The notes under the pieces were generated by a model that was not told the DNA's origin, did not search any database, and saw only the letters and a list, made by a program, of their open reading frames with translations. A DNA stretch of 64,000 nt, from assembly GCA_003499525.1 (NCBI GenBank), contig DNTB01000089.1, forward strand, positions 1 through 64,000, given 5' to 3'. The DNA comes from Flavobacteriales bacterium. GTDB taxonomy: Bacteria > Bacteroidota > Bacteroidia > Flavobacteriales_G > Salibacteraceae. The translations under genes and the position numbers were made by a program. Positions 1-10,000 of this stretch are shown one piece after another; position 1 is the stretch's first letter; each line of letters begins with the position of its first letter.

Positions 1-3000
1 CATTGGAGCTAGGGGATCAATTACGTGCCACCTCCCCAACGCTGGGTCGTACATTCTTGCCCCATAATCCAACCAATCGAGTCCAAATTCAATTTGGAGT
101 TCTTTCCCGTTGTAGAGGTATTTGTTCAGGGGTCCGCTTTGTGCGTAGGCGGGTACATCGGTATGTGTCATGCCAAATGGGTAGTAGTTATTCTGTTGAA
201 TAATTTCGGATGAATTGTTGTCAATACGTCCGTTGCCGTTGGCATCTTTAAAAGCCATACGGAGGTTGCCCAGGTGATCTTTAATGTGCATTTCGTACTC
301 GAAAGTACCTGAACCGTTAGCAACGGCGCGCCCTTCGTCCACCTGAATGAATTCGAGTTTGCGCCCATTGAAATTAGGGCTGGTGTTTTCCACGTACTGC
401 AGCGCATCGTGATAATAGGTCCATTGGGTATTTGTGGTTGCGTAGGGTGATACACCTGCAGGAGATTCGCCCAAAGACTCGGAAGTAGATGTGGTTTTTT
501 TGGCCAGTTTGACTCCTTCAGCGGAATATATGTACTCAATGCTCTGATTGATTCCTGATGGAAGGTTGGTAAACTGGATAGTCCTGGGTAGGTTCAAGAA
601 GTTGTAAGTTACACTAATTCCTTTATTGAGGTCGGTGATCATGTTTCCGTTGTCGTCGTATCCGTATTCGGTATTTAAGTTGACACCGTCAATGAAATCG
701 TTGGTATGATGCAGTGGACTGGCCTGATCCAGTACTTTTTGAAGACGGTTTCCGAAATAGGTGTAGTAGAGGCGATCGATCATTCCAAAAGCAGCGGAAC
801 CTGGATCTACTGCACCATCACGACGAAGGTGCATGATGTTGCCATTCAGATCATATTCAATCTGTCGCACGGAATATCGGTCTATATTTTTTGAGAAATT
901 CTTAGTATTTGGGTTTTTCTCGGCATATTTAGCTTGTTTGAGTCGATTGAGGGCATCGTACTGATAGCCGTAACCTTTGATCTGACTGTCCGAGATGCTC
1001 TGCCAACGAGCACCGGCAATGTTTCCGTTGAAGGCTCTGTCGCCCTGCAGTTTACCGAAACCTTCTTCGTAGTCGAAACATATTCCCCAGATGTCGTGAT
1101 CGTCGTCGTTGATGATTTGCTCGATGAAAGGGGTGAGTACCGGGTCTGGATCCTCCGGTTCTTCCGGATCGCGTGGATCATCCGGATCATCCGGGTCATC
1201 TGGATCTCCAGGTTCGGGATCTACCGGCAATTTAATGCTACCCGAGCCAGGGCCTACTTCTTCGGCGACGTTTCCACCCGGTTTTTCACCAATGAGTCTT
1301 CCGAGCTCAAGTCCCCCTCCGTTAAAGCCCGAGCCACCTCCCGAGGAGTAGTTGGTAGGGTCGTTGTTGGAAAGGTCGCAATTGTTGATGTGGGTTAGCC
1401 ACCCACGGATGTTGTAGGAGTAATCGACGGATTGCAAGAAAGATAGGTCCGGATTGGTTCCTTCTACGGGTAGGGCAGGGTGTTTGGAAAGCAATCCTTT
1501 CTCACTGATCTGTCCGAGTTCGTTGTAGGTGATTTTCACCAGTTCTTTTTCGCTTTGACCGTCAATGGAATTAAAAATACTAATTGGACGATTCATATGA
1601 TCGTACGTCATTCGCTTTTCTATGACGTGTGATTCAATATTGCCGGATTGGTACTCAATAGTGTTTTCCACTCTTGACCTGATTGGGAGTCCGGAGAAAT
1701 TGTATTGAACAAAAGTTCGGTCAAATCCACCGGGATAGTTGGATTTCCAGGTTTGGATGATCTGTCCTTTATCGTCGTAAAAGTTATGGGTCCATTGATA
1801 GGTTGGTGCGACACTACCGTCCAGGATGAGCACTTTGCTGGCTGTAGTCAATCCCGAGAGTCGGGAAGTAGGCGCATCGTCAAACGGAGCAAGCGCGATA
1901 AAGTCTACATCGTCCGTTCCATCCTGATCGTGATCGAGTGCGTAGGGATTGCCGTCGTAGTAATCCACGTGTAGCACTTTTTTAATCAATCCGGGGTAGG
2001 AGAGGTCGGAATAACCGTGGGGCCCACTGTCGTCGGGTACTTCGAAGAATACGGATTCGTTGTTCACGTGATTTTGCACTTGTACACGGGTAAGGCTGTT
2101 GGTAATTCCGGTCATGATTACCCGATTGAGTCGGTCGTACTTGGTGATGATCCATTCCTGACTGGCGCGCAGGTTACCGTCTTGTTGGAAGATGAGTCTG
2201 TCGTATGGATCGTAGACGAAATAAACGGGAGCAGCACCGGGAATTTTTTTCTCGATTAATCTTCCGGCTTCGTCGTATATATAGCGATAGATGAGCTCCT
2301 GTATTTCATTGCTCATGTCGAGGGGACCGACCTGATAGATCATATGGGCTTTCATCAGCTCGAAAGCTTTAGGAGGAATAACCGCTGCAAGACGTCCCAA
2401 TCGATCGTAGACGTAATGGGTTTCAAGGAAGGTTTCTGGCTTTGTGTCAAATCCAGAAGTTTTTTTCACGACTTTGCCGTCTTTGCGTTTGTAGACCACC
2501 GAGGGCACACCGTTTTCGTCAATGGTGGTGGTTTTAAATAGCTCGTAGGCAGTAAATCCAAAAAAGCCGTTGATCGTCATGGTTTCCAGGCTAGGAGTGC
2601 TTCCTGCGAAGGAAACTGTCCAATAGCGAACGTTGTCACCGGCGTCGTTGAGTTCGTATTGGTAACGAATATTGGCACCTTGGTTCATTCTCCAGGCTTC
2701 TCCCGGAGCAGCTGTTCTGAGTACGCGACGCAGCGGAGAATCTTCCGTTTTGGTTTCAGCATAAGGGTAATCCGAGATGGGAATACGGTCGTATTGGTGG
2801 TAGAAATCATCCTGACTGGTTTTCCATGCGGCGAGGTATTCCCCATTATGCTGCTGGGTGAGGGATGGGTCGGTGAAAGGCAGGTACTGCCGTTCTATTT
2901 CGCCGTACTCGTTGTACTCTTGTCCGATGTACAGGGTATTCCCAGAAGGAGCGGCTTGCACCTGTACGGTTTGGATGAGACGACCGAGCCCGTCGAAGTA

Positions 3001-3171
3001 ATGGACGTCCTCCATGATGGCGGAGTTGGGCATTTGATCCAGCACGGCGGCATCCTTGACGGGCAAGCGAAGGGTACGCGTACGGATGTAGTTCATATCA
3101 GTAGACTGAGCCCAAAGAGAAGAGGAGTAAATCGAAAGAAGAAAAAAGAAAGAAAGAGTGTTTGTTTTCAT
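1..3171 (-). CDS. RHS-core protein, copy A (C-terminus outside window)
   Basis: Predicted secreted RHS-repeat shell protein. 1057 codons lie in the window and the frame is still open at base 1, so the C-terminal tip is not seen. Residues 1-22 form a signal peptide ending WAQ. The next ~120 residues resemble the DUF6443 region that opens Bacteroidota RHS proteins ([12 protein letters not shown]). YD repeats follow ([40 protein letters not shown]). Close to the edge are KDHLGNLRM and [13 protein letters not shown], the signature that ends an RHS core; a variable, often toxic, tail normally follows. An Asp/Pro-rich linker sits near residues 650-677. The start is 20 bp after the stop of the N-half partner, so the two are probably co-transcribed. 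By eye, codons are richer in C-ending forms (GAC, TAC, AAC) than in the copy at 12933-17903. Family assignment is firm; effector function is inferred. Confidence 0.88.
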   Translation of the reverse strand, partial: MKTNTLSFFFLLSIYSSSLWAQSTDMNYIRTRTLRLPVKDAAVLDQMPNSAIMEDVHYFDGLGRLIQTVQVQAAPSGNTLYIGQEYNEYGEIERQYLPFTDPSLTQQHNGEYLAAWKTSQDDFYHQYDRIPISDYPYAETKTEDSPLRRVLRTAAPGEAWRMNQGANIRYQYELNDAGDNVRYWTVSFAGSTPSLETMTINGFFGFTAYELFKTTTIDENGVPSVVYKRKDGKVVKKTSGFDTKPETFLETHYVYDRLGRLAAVIPPKAFELMKAHMIYQVGPLDMSNEIQELIYRYIYDEAGRLIEKKIPGAAPVYFVYDPYDRLIFQQDGNLRASQEWIITKYDRLNRVIMTGITNSLTRVQVQNHVNNESVFFEVPDDSGPHGYSDLSYPGLIKKVLHVDYYDGNPYALDHDQDGTDDVDFIALAPFDDAPTSRLSGLTTASKVLILDGSVAPTYQWTHNFYDDKGQIIQTWKSNYPGGFDRTFVQYNFSGLPIRSRVENTIEYQSGNIESHVIEKRMTYDHMNRPISIFNSIDGQSEKELVKITYNELGQISEKGLLSKHPALPVEGTNPDLSFLQSVDYSYNIRGWLTHINNCDLSNNDPTNYSSGGGSGFNGGGLELGRLIGEKPGGNVAEEVGPGSGSIKLPVDPEPGDPDDPDDPDDPRDPEEPEDPDPVLTPFIEQIINDDDHDIWGICFDYEEGFGKLQGDRAFNGNIAGARWQSISDSQIKGYGYQYDALNRLKQAKYAEKNPNTKNFSKNIDRYSVRQIEYDLNGNIMHLRRDGAVDPGSAAFGMIDRLYYTYFGNRLQKVLDQASPLHHTNDFIDGVNLNTEYGYDDNGNMITDLNKGISVTYNFLNLPRTIQFTNLPSGINQSIEYIYSAEGVKLAKKTTSTSESLGESPAGVSPYATTNTQWTYYHDALQYVENTSPNFNGRKLEFIQVDEGRAVANGSGTFEYEMHIKDHLGNLRMAFKDANGNGRIDNNSSEIIQQNNYYPFGMTHTDVPAYAQSGPLNKYLYNGKELQIEFGLDWLDYGARMYDPALGRWHVIDPLAPM
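1140..1222 (-). repeat. Asp/Pro-codon low-complexity linker inside RHS-core A
   Basis: A short imperfect repeat of GATCCGGAT-type units encodes a run of D-P, D-D-P and E-P motifs (e.g. [11 protein letters not shown]). It splits the YD-repeat region of the RHS-core protein and is probably a flexible acidic, possibly calcium-binding, spacer. On the plus strand it reads as Gly/Ser-rich and creates spurious collagen-like frames. Confidence 0.7.
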
Positions 3172-3191
3172 AAGGCGAGGAGCTTAGGGGA

Positions 3192-6100
3192 CTAGTTTTT
3201 GTAGTGATAGTCTGTTTGCTGGAGGATGTTTCCTTCGTGATCACGGGAGAGGGACAATCTTCCAAAGTTGTCGTATTCATATGTGATACGCTGTCCTCTG
3301 ACATCGCATTTGGAACTGAGGCCATAGGGGAGTTTATAGGTGAAGGTTTCCATTTGGGCATCTATGGGATGGATGCGGATTTCGTCAACCAGATAATCTT
3401 TACTGATATCATCATTAGCAAAAAAAGCATTTATACCCCACTCGACGCCGGGCGGTGCTGTGGGGAGGTCGATAATACCTTCAACGTACATCCATTCTCC
3501 ATCACTGTCCCCAAAAGAGAAGGTCAATTCTCTGCTGACACCCGGAATCGTGTTCACATTAAAGAAGGGGTAAGAGTTACCGATGCCGTTTATATCGAAA
3601 GTGCACATTTTAATACGCCCCTTGTTGTTTCCGAAACCGGGATCGGTTTTCACCCAAGCGCTGATCTTGTATTTTTTGTTTTGATCGATTTCGGCGAGGA
3701 ATACCTCAGGGCCGAATCGCTGACCGGATATATCCCGGGTGACTCTCCTTGAAGAGGTTCCGGTGAAGGCATCGGAATCAAAGAAGTTGTACGACTTAAG
3801 TCTCCATCGCTCTTCTAGTTCAGATTCAAAGCTGGTATGTGCGCTTTCGGAGTATGTAGAGTTCATGGAAATGGCAATTAGGTTTTCATTATTGTAAGCG
3901 CGGTAGAAAGCTTGATCCTGCCCTTGGGCTGAAGTGAAATCCAGAAGTTTACCCTCAGAATCATAATGATTGAAACGCTCTCTTTCCACATACCTCGAAT
4001 CCTTGATGAAGTTGTTGGAAGCGTCAAGACTTGATTTGGTGAAATTGGTCGAAGCTATGGGCTGATTGTTCTCAAGAACATAGCTCTTGTAAGGTAAGTA
4101 TCTAGTGAAAAACTTCTTGTATTCTACCACCTGCGCTTTAACGATTGAAGTGATATAAACACCGAATAAATTTCTATTACTCAAAGCTTGAATTTGCTCT
4201 ATTGGCTCATAGATATTTTTTTGGGTTAAGTATTCAATAGCTTTGGCTTGAATTGGACTACCCGAGTTTAAAATGCCATTAATTTGATAATCCTGAGCAT
4301 AGGTCAACTCGGTTTCATTAACTTCATCCATTCCAAGCATAAAAGCAGAGAAACTGCGGGAAGTTCTAGTCTTTATAACTTGGTGGTGCCGCATTGGATT
4401 AGAGTCATCATAAAAATACTCGACAGACTGATTTAAGGGATTACCGTCTTGATCATAAGTTGTTATCGTTTCTGACTTTTTACTCACAAATTCGGACTCA
4501 ATCTCAAAGTTTCTCATAGAAAAATTTCCCCAACTCGTCACGATACAACCATTCCAATTACAACTGAATGTTGGCCCACGCGTAATTCGGACTTTGTAAC
4601 CTTTTATTGCTTCTTTATTTGCATATCGGTAGGAAATCTGTTTTCTATTCAGTATAGTTCCATCTTCATTCAACTGTTCCACGCGTGTTAATAAGCTTCT
4701 TTTGTATGCTCGGCTGGTCATTGGCATTCCCGAAAAATTGTCCACGTCAGTTGTTATCGCGAACGTGTATTCAGTTTTACCTTTTCCTTGTATTTCTTCC
4801 GTTACATTTCGATAAGAAACAGATGGAATTGGTGTGGGAATATGTGCTGCACTTAGTGTGTATGCAGTAACGGTGTATGCATTGGATCCAGTTCCTTGCT
4901 GATAAGTAGACATAAAATCATAATTATTTTCCAAATTTCCACTGATTAAAACGCCACTAGATTTGTTTACATCATCAAAATCAGAATAGAAATAAGAGGT
5001 CTTCATATTTTTCGTTAGGTCTAGATCATTTATATGAGTTATGGACTTTATTCGAACGCCACCTACCATCCTATGTTCGCGATACACACCTAATTCTCTA
5101 TATTCTAAGGTTAAATGAGTGGCACTGCAATGGTCGGCCCAAACTTCTACCTCATATGTACCTGGTTGCAATAGAAGTTGATGTCCTGTACCGTGATTCA
5201 GAGCTTTGCTAAATGAGGATCCTACGCCTTTAATAACTGCTCCTCCATTCGCAGGATCGTTCCCGCTGCAGTACGTGCCATTAGGACCAAAGCCTTTTAA
5301 AGCGCGTACTAAGAGACGGTATGATATGGTTTGACGATGATCAATAGTAAAAGTTTTTGTAGGATTTGGCCCATTTTGATTAAAGCTCCAACGGACTAAG
5401 TCAAGTCCTATATTTTTTGGTACAGAAGGGGCGTTTCCAGGGTCGTGAATATAGTTCTGTTCGTATTCAAAATTGGTGGAACTTCCCGTTGGATATGTGA
5501 TTTTCTTCAAAATACCGGCCTGTGTATAATTGGGATCTGGTGATCGGTCTGCTCCATCTACAAGGGGGCTGTTCATTGGCGTAAAACTGGGGATAAGAGT
5601 GGATTGATTCTTTCCATTAAAATATCCCCAATGATCCATAGCATTTGTTGCTTTATTAGGAAGATCAATTGATGTTTCATATTCAAATACGTACCTCTCG
5701 CTATTGATCGCTGAACAGTTCAGAATGATTTCTTCTAATCGAAGTCGTTTCTTTTTGTAGTCATCGGCAGGATTAAAATAAGCGTAATTGAACTCCCAAC
5801 ATTCATAGGTCTCACTTAAATCTTTGGATTTGTGTAGGATTTTGTCAACAGCAGGTGGCCCGCCAATCGCATAGTCTTGTCGGATATATCCAGTTTTACC
5901 TGGGTCAGAAATCTGCTTGAATTCAATAACTCCATTAGGATATTCAATTTCTGTTAGAACTTTACCGTAAACTTCCCGACTTGGTCTCGGTGAATTTTGA
6001 TTTCTTACAGATGTACCCCCATGTGCATTAGATTCAATATATCTTCCACGGTTGTAGATGTCATGAGAGCGATACCAATAATCATGGTATTTAAACAGAA

Positions 6101-6911
6101 TTTCTTTGCCATTGAAGGTTTCAACTTTGTAAAGGTAGTAGTACACATTAGTAGCATCATGTATTGTTTGTGTACCATTTCCGTACGAAATAAATTCAGC
6201 ATTTCCGAAGAAGTAAGAATTCCCCTGTGTATCAACAATTTTAAAGCCGTTCACACCATGAGGAGATACTTTTACATCGGATTTAGGTATCATCAATGGT
6301 TCACCTCCGTTTTCGTAATCACGACAAAATGCTCCATTGATTGCTCCGGCTACGGAGAATGAAAAACGGTCAGGTTCTAAATCTAACCCTAAACTGTTGG
6401 CACCTGCAATTTGATAAACCGTATTATAGCCTGCAGGTTTAGAGCCGCCTGAAGAAATGTTCCAGTTACCCTGAATCTGCTTTAACTGGTTGATCATATT
6501 CAGGTTAGTCATAATACCACGTCTTCCCAGGTCGAATGTTCCATTTACACTTACTGTTATCATTCCTCCTGCCGAAAGGCTCCATCCTAATCCTACGGAT
6601 CCAGCTTCTTCTCTGGCACCGACCCCCGATCCGGACGTGTAACTCAAACCGATCGGAAGGGTAAGGCCATCTACTGTTATTGAAGTTAATGGTATGGTAA
6701 CATCGGCGACTCCTGTGCTTTTATTAATGGGAATGTCCAACATCCCTCTGAGTTTTGAGGCATTCGCATCCGGAAATTTCGGAGCAAAGTGGGATATCTG
6801 GAAATGTTCAGAGCCAGGAGTTTCGAAATCTTGAGATTTAAGGTCGTTGGAAGAGGTCGATAGCGTTATTGCAATAGCTAATGCCGCGACTTGAAAGATG
6901 ATCTTGTTCAT
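3192..6911 (-). CDS. RHS-associated N-half protein, copy A (SpvB-like N-terminus)
   Basis: 1239-residue predicted secreted protein, first gene of bipartite RHS copy A. Residues 1-27 are a signal peptide. The N-terminal ~200 residues contain GLGWSLSAGG, a motif shared with the paralogue at 20506-21504 (GTGWQLTAGG) and typical of SpvB/RHS-type N-terminal domains. The middle is a long Tyr-rich beta region without sharp motifs. The C-terminal part has a FESELEERWRL segment, a jelly-roll-like module ending VDEIRIHP and a final YD repeat (YDNFGRLSLS) ending DYHYKN. The end therefore reads as the beginning of an RHS shell, and the RHS-core protein follows after 20 bp. No T9SS sorting domain is visible. 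The 3' ~700 bp look more GC-rich than the 5' part. Probably acts outside the cell or on its surface; the precise function is unknown. Confidence 0.82.
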   Translation of the reverse strand: MNKIIFQVAALAIAITLSTSSNDLKSQDFETPGSEHFQISHFAPKFPDANASKLRGMLDIPINKSTGVADVTIPLTSITVDGLTLPIGLSYTSGSGVGAREEAGSVGLGWSLSAGGMITVSVNGTFDLGRRGIMTNLNMINQLKQIQGNWNISSGGSKPAGYNTVYQIAGANSLGLDLEPDRFSFSVAGAINGAFCRDYENGGEPLMIPKSDVKVSPHGVNGFKIVDTQGNSYFFGNAEFISYGNGTQTIHDATNVYYYLYKVETFNGKEILFKYHDYWYRSHDIYNRGRYIESNAHGGTSVRNQNSPRPSREVYGKVLTEIEYPNGVIEFKQISDPGKTGYIRQDYAIGGPPAVDKILHKSKDLSETYECWEFNYAYFNPADDYKKKRLRLEEIILNCSAINSERYVFEYETSIDLPNKATNAMDHWGYFNGKNQSTLIPSFTPMNSPLVDGADRSPDPNYTQAGILKKITYPTGSSTNFEYEQNYIHDPGNAPSVPKNIGLDLVRWSFNQNGPNPTKTFTIDHRQTISYRLLVRALKGFGPNGTYCSGNDPANGGAVIKGVGSSFSKALNHGTGHQLLLQPGTYEVEVWADHCSATHLTLEYRELGVYREHRMVGGVRIKSITHINDLDLTKNMKTSYFYSDFDDVNKSSGVLISGNLENNYDFMSTYQQGTGSNAYTVTAYTLSAAHIPTPIPSVSYRNVTEEIQGKGKTEYTFAITTDVDNFSGMPMTSRAYKRSLLTRVEQLNEDGTILNRKQISYRYANKEAIKGYKVRITRGPTFSCNWNGCIVTSWGNFSMRNFEIESEFVSKKSETITTYDQDGNPLNQSVEYFYDDSNPMRHHQVIKTRTSRSFSAFMLGMDEVNETELTYAQDYQINGILNSGSPIQAKAIEYLTQKNIYEPIEQIQALSNRNLFGVYITSIVKAQVVEYKKFFTRYLPYKSYVLENNQPIASTNFTKSSLDASNNFIKDSRYVERERFNHYDSEGKLLDFTSAQGQDQAFYRAYNNENLIAISMNSTYSESAHTSFESELEERWRLKSYNFFDSDAFTGTSSRRVTRDISGQRFGPEVFLAEIDQNKKYKISAWVKTDPGFGNNKGRIKMCTFDINGIGNSYPFFNVNTIPGVSRELTFSFGDSDGEWMYVEGIIDLPTAPPGVEWGINAFFANDDISKDYLVDEIRIHPIDAQMETFTYKLPYGLSSKCDVRGQRITYEYDNFGRLSLSRDHEGNILQQTDYHYKN

Positions 6912-7007
6912 AAGGTGGTTTTACAATTAGTGATTTAGTCAGTGCAAGTATAACCATTCTTATGCAGAATTCCGATAGAATTGACGATCGAGTCTATATC
7001 TGGTTGC

Positions 7008-10000
7008 TTAGAGCTTCTGGATGGTTCGCCTGAACGTTTCTTTGGTTGTCCTGATCAACAAAATATAGGTTCCGGAAGGTAAGCCCTTCATGAAAAGCTG
7101 TTCGAGTGCCGTAGTCGATGTTACTGTTTCTTTACTTATCAATAAGGTTCCGGTTAGTGAATATAATTCGAGTCTCAGCTCTTTGGCTTCCAAAGCTTGT
7201 GAGCATTGGACATACAGAACATCCCGAACGGGTATTGGGTATAGTTGTACTATGCCTAAAGTGGGTTCATCTGTACTGAGTATAAACCTAACGTAAACCG
7301 TATCTGAGGCGGTGCACTGGAGACTGTCCATTACTTCTACCCAATATGAGCCGTCGAGCATCACAACTCTTGTCTGTTGGGTGGTGCCATCATCCCATAA
7401 ATAACCTGCAAAACTAGGACCGGCGTCCAGGGAGAAACTTGTAGCTCCTCCCGAAACGGTAATGGTATCGGTCGCAGATAAACTCACAACTGGTTTGGGA
7501 ACGAAAGTTACCGTGACCGTGTCATTAGACATGCGTCCAACTGAATCTTCTACACTTACACTGTACGTGTAGCTGCCTGGAGGTAAAATATTTCCGTCCA
7601 ATGATAGAGTGGGAGTGGTATCCCCAGTGCTCCATGAATACGAGTCAAAAGCTCCGGGATCTAGTATGACGGTCTCACAACCGCCAACCAACTGATCGGG
7701 ACCCAAATTCGCAATCGGTGGATGAATAACAGCACGGTACTCTTCTATTGAACCAAAAGCAACTTCCTGACAAGCGAAAATCGGCGAAGAAGAATTAATG
7801 GTTTCCATCAATATTCTGATCTGTGTCGCCCCGATATGGGCGTTGCCGGGAACGGTGAATGTAAAGTTCGCATTAAAAGAACTCGTTCCGGGCGGGGCTG
7901 GGGCTCCATTCCATAGCCCAATTGATTCACTTTGATCATAAAACCCATCTCGATTCCAATCAATCCATGCTGCACAATTATTATTTAAAGTAGTTGGAGC
8001 GCAGGAGCCAAAAGTTATATTGACCGAATAAGTAGCTCCCAGTGAAAGGTCTGCCGAATCCAACTTGCTAAAGTCCTGCACTCCGAGATCTCCGGGGCAG
8101 GTATTGAGGTTTGAGATTGAATACTGATCTCCTATGAGTTCAACATTGGTGATTTCAGCATCTCCTGGAAATTTTGGTCCATTGTCGCAATAATCTAGTG
8201 GGATCTTTACGCGCTTCGCATATCTGCTGGTATCACCCGCACCGCACACACGACGAATGGTGAAGTCGTATTCATTATCGAATATCAAACCGGTAATAAT
8301 ATCGGATTGCCCGGTTACGAGTTTCTTGTTTCCCGATCCATTGGCAAAACCCGCCAATCCGTATTCTACCTCCCACAGGGCCTGTGATGCTCCCGTATCC
8401 CAACCGATGAAAATGCTGTTGTAATCATTCATTTGTCCTCCAATCCAATCAGGTTCGATACAAGTGGGCATTTCAGTTAGTCGAAACTCATCGAGAGCCA
8501 TATCGCAATTTGGTCCACTACCGCGAATACCGGTAAAGCGAATGTTTGCGATTCCCGTCTTCTGAAGCGAAGAATATTTGAGCTTCCAGGGTTCTACTTT
8601 TACGAATTGTTTTTCACCGACGATAGAATCAATACGAATCCAGCTTCCATTAACTTCTTGTTCGACATACATACGGTCTATCTGAAACCCATGGAAGAAA
8701 TAACGAAATTCCAGTGCGGGATTATTGAGCCCCGAAATATCGATGGCAGGCATGTATAAAATCCCTGTATCCCCTATAATCTGTCCGTCCAGATAAATGT
8801 AATTTCCTGTATCAGATGCATCGACTATTGGTCCCGTGACGCCAAAGGGATATCCATCGGATTGGACGTGCCACATATACTGTCCCGGGAGATTAGGGTC
8901 TCTATTCCAACATGGATCGGAAGTCGAGTTCGATGCGGTAATGGAATTATCGGGAATCCAGTTTAGACCATCTAGGCTCTCGAAGTAAGGAGCTGAAAAC
9001 ACCTGACAAGTCAACCCGAAGGTCAATGGCTCCGAATATAGTGAGGTATCACCAGGGCCACAAATAGCTCTGATGTACGCATCGTAAAATGTGCCCGGTA
9101 TCAGTGAACCTATCTTTGCCGGATTCGAGGTGACCAATTGAGACATGCCGCTCCCTGGAATAAATCCCTGAGTGTCATATTCTATAACCCAAACAGACGC
9201 GCTTCCCGATTGACTCCAACTGATTGTCGCGGAATCATTAGTCGAAGAAATCAGAATTGGGTAATCGGGTTCAAGACATCCAGGGGATTCATACACGCTG
9301 ACTTCGTCAATAGCCAGATCTCCCCTTTGGCCGTTGCCTCGAACGGCTTTGAATTGGATGGCCGTCGTATTGGATGCCGTTAGTTCGTATCGCTTTCGAA
9401 GCCACGGATCAGGCTCCAGTGTTTGTTGGGAACCTACGATGGAGTCTAGAACAATCCATTTGCCGTTTGATCTGGTCTCAATGTAAAACTTGTCAATGTC
9501 GTCTCCGAAGAAGTGATACCAGAATTCCAATAAAGGTTGGTTCAGTGCGGACACATTCAAAACTGGTGTTTGAAGTCGAGTCACTTCACCTCGAAACCCA
9601 TTGCTTGCTTCAGTATATACATAGTTCCCGGTGTCTGAATAATCTGCCAACGGACCTGTTTGCGAAGTAAGGGTTGTATCGACTCCTGTCCTCCAGCGGT
9701 ACTGTTCTACGGAACTCGGGAAAACGGACCAGCAGGAATCAATTTGTGAGCTGTCTACAAATGAATATTGCGTAGGAATCCAAATATTTCCATCCATACT
9801 TTCGTGCCAGGGTGTAGAAAGTGGTGTACACGGTGTTGAAAAGGAAAGTGGAATGGAGTATATGGATGAATCACCTGTACCGCAAATCGAACGCACGTAG
9901 ACGTGGTAGTCAGAATTTGGATTCAACCCCTGGATCAAAGCCCGGGGTAAAGTGGAAGTAGAAGTAGTGCCCGTACCGGGCAGAAACCCATTAGGTCCAA

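Noticed and set aside
1109..1351. Plus-strand Gly/Ser-rich collagen-like frame ([13 protein letters not shown])
   Set aside because: It is the antisense of the Asp/Pro linker of the RHS-core A gene; the minus frame is continuous for over 1000 codons with clear RHS motifs.
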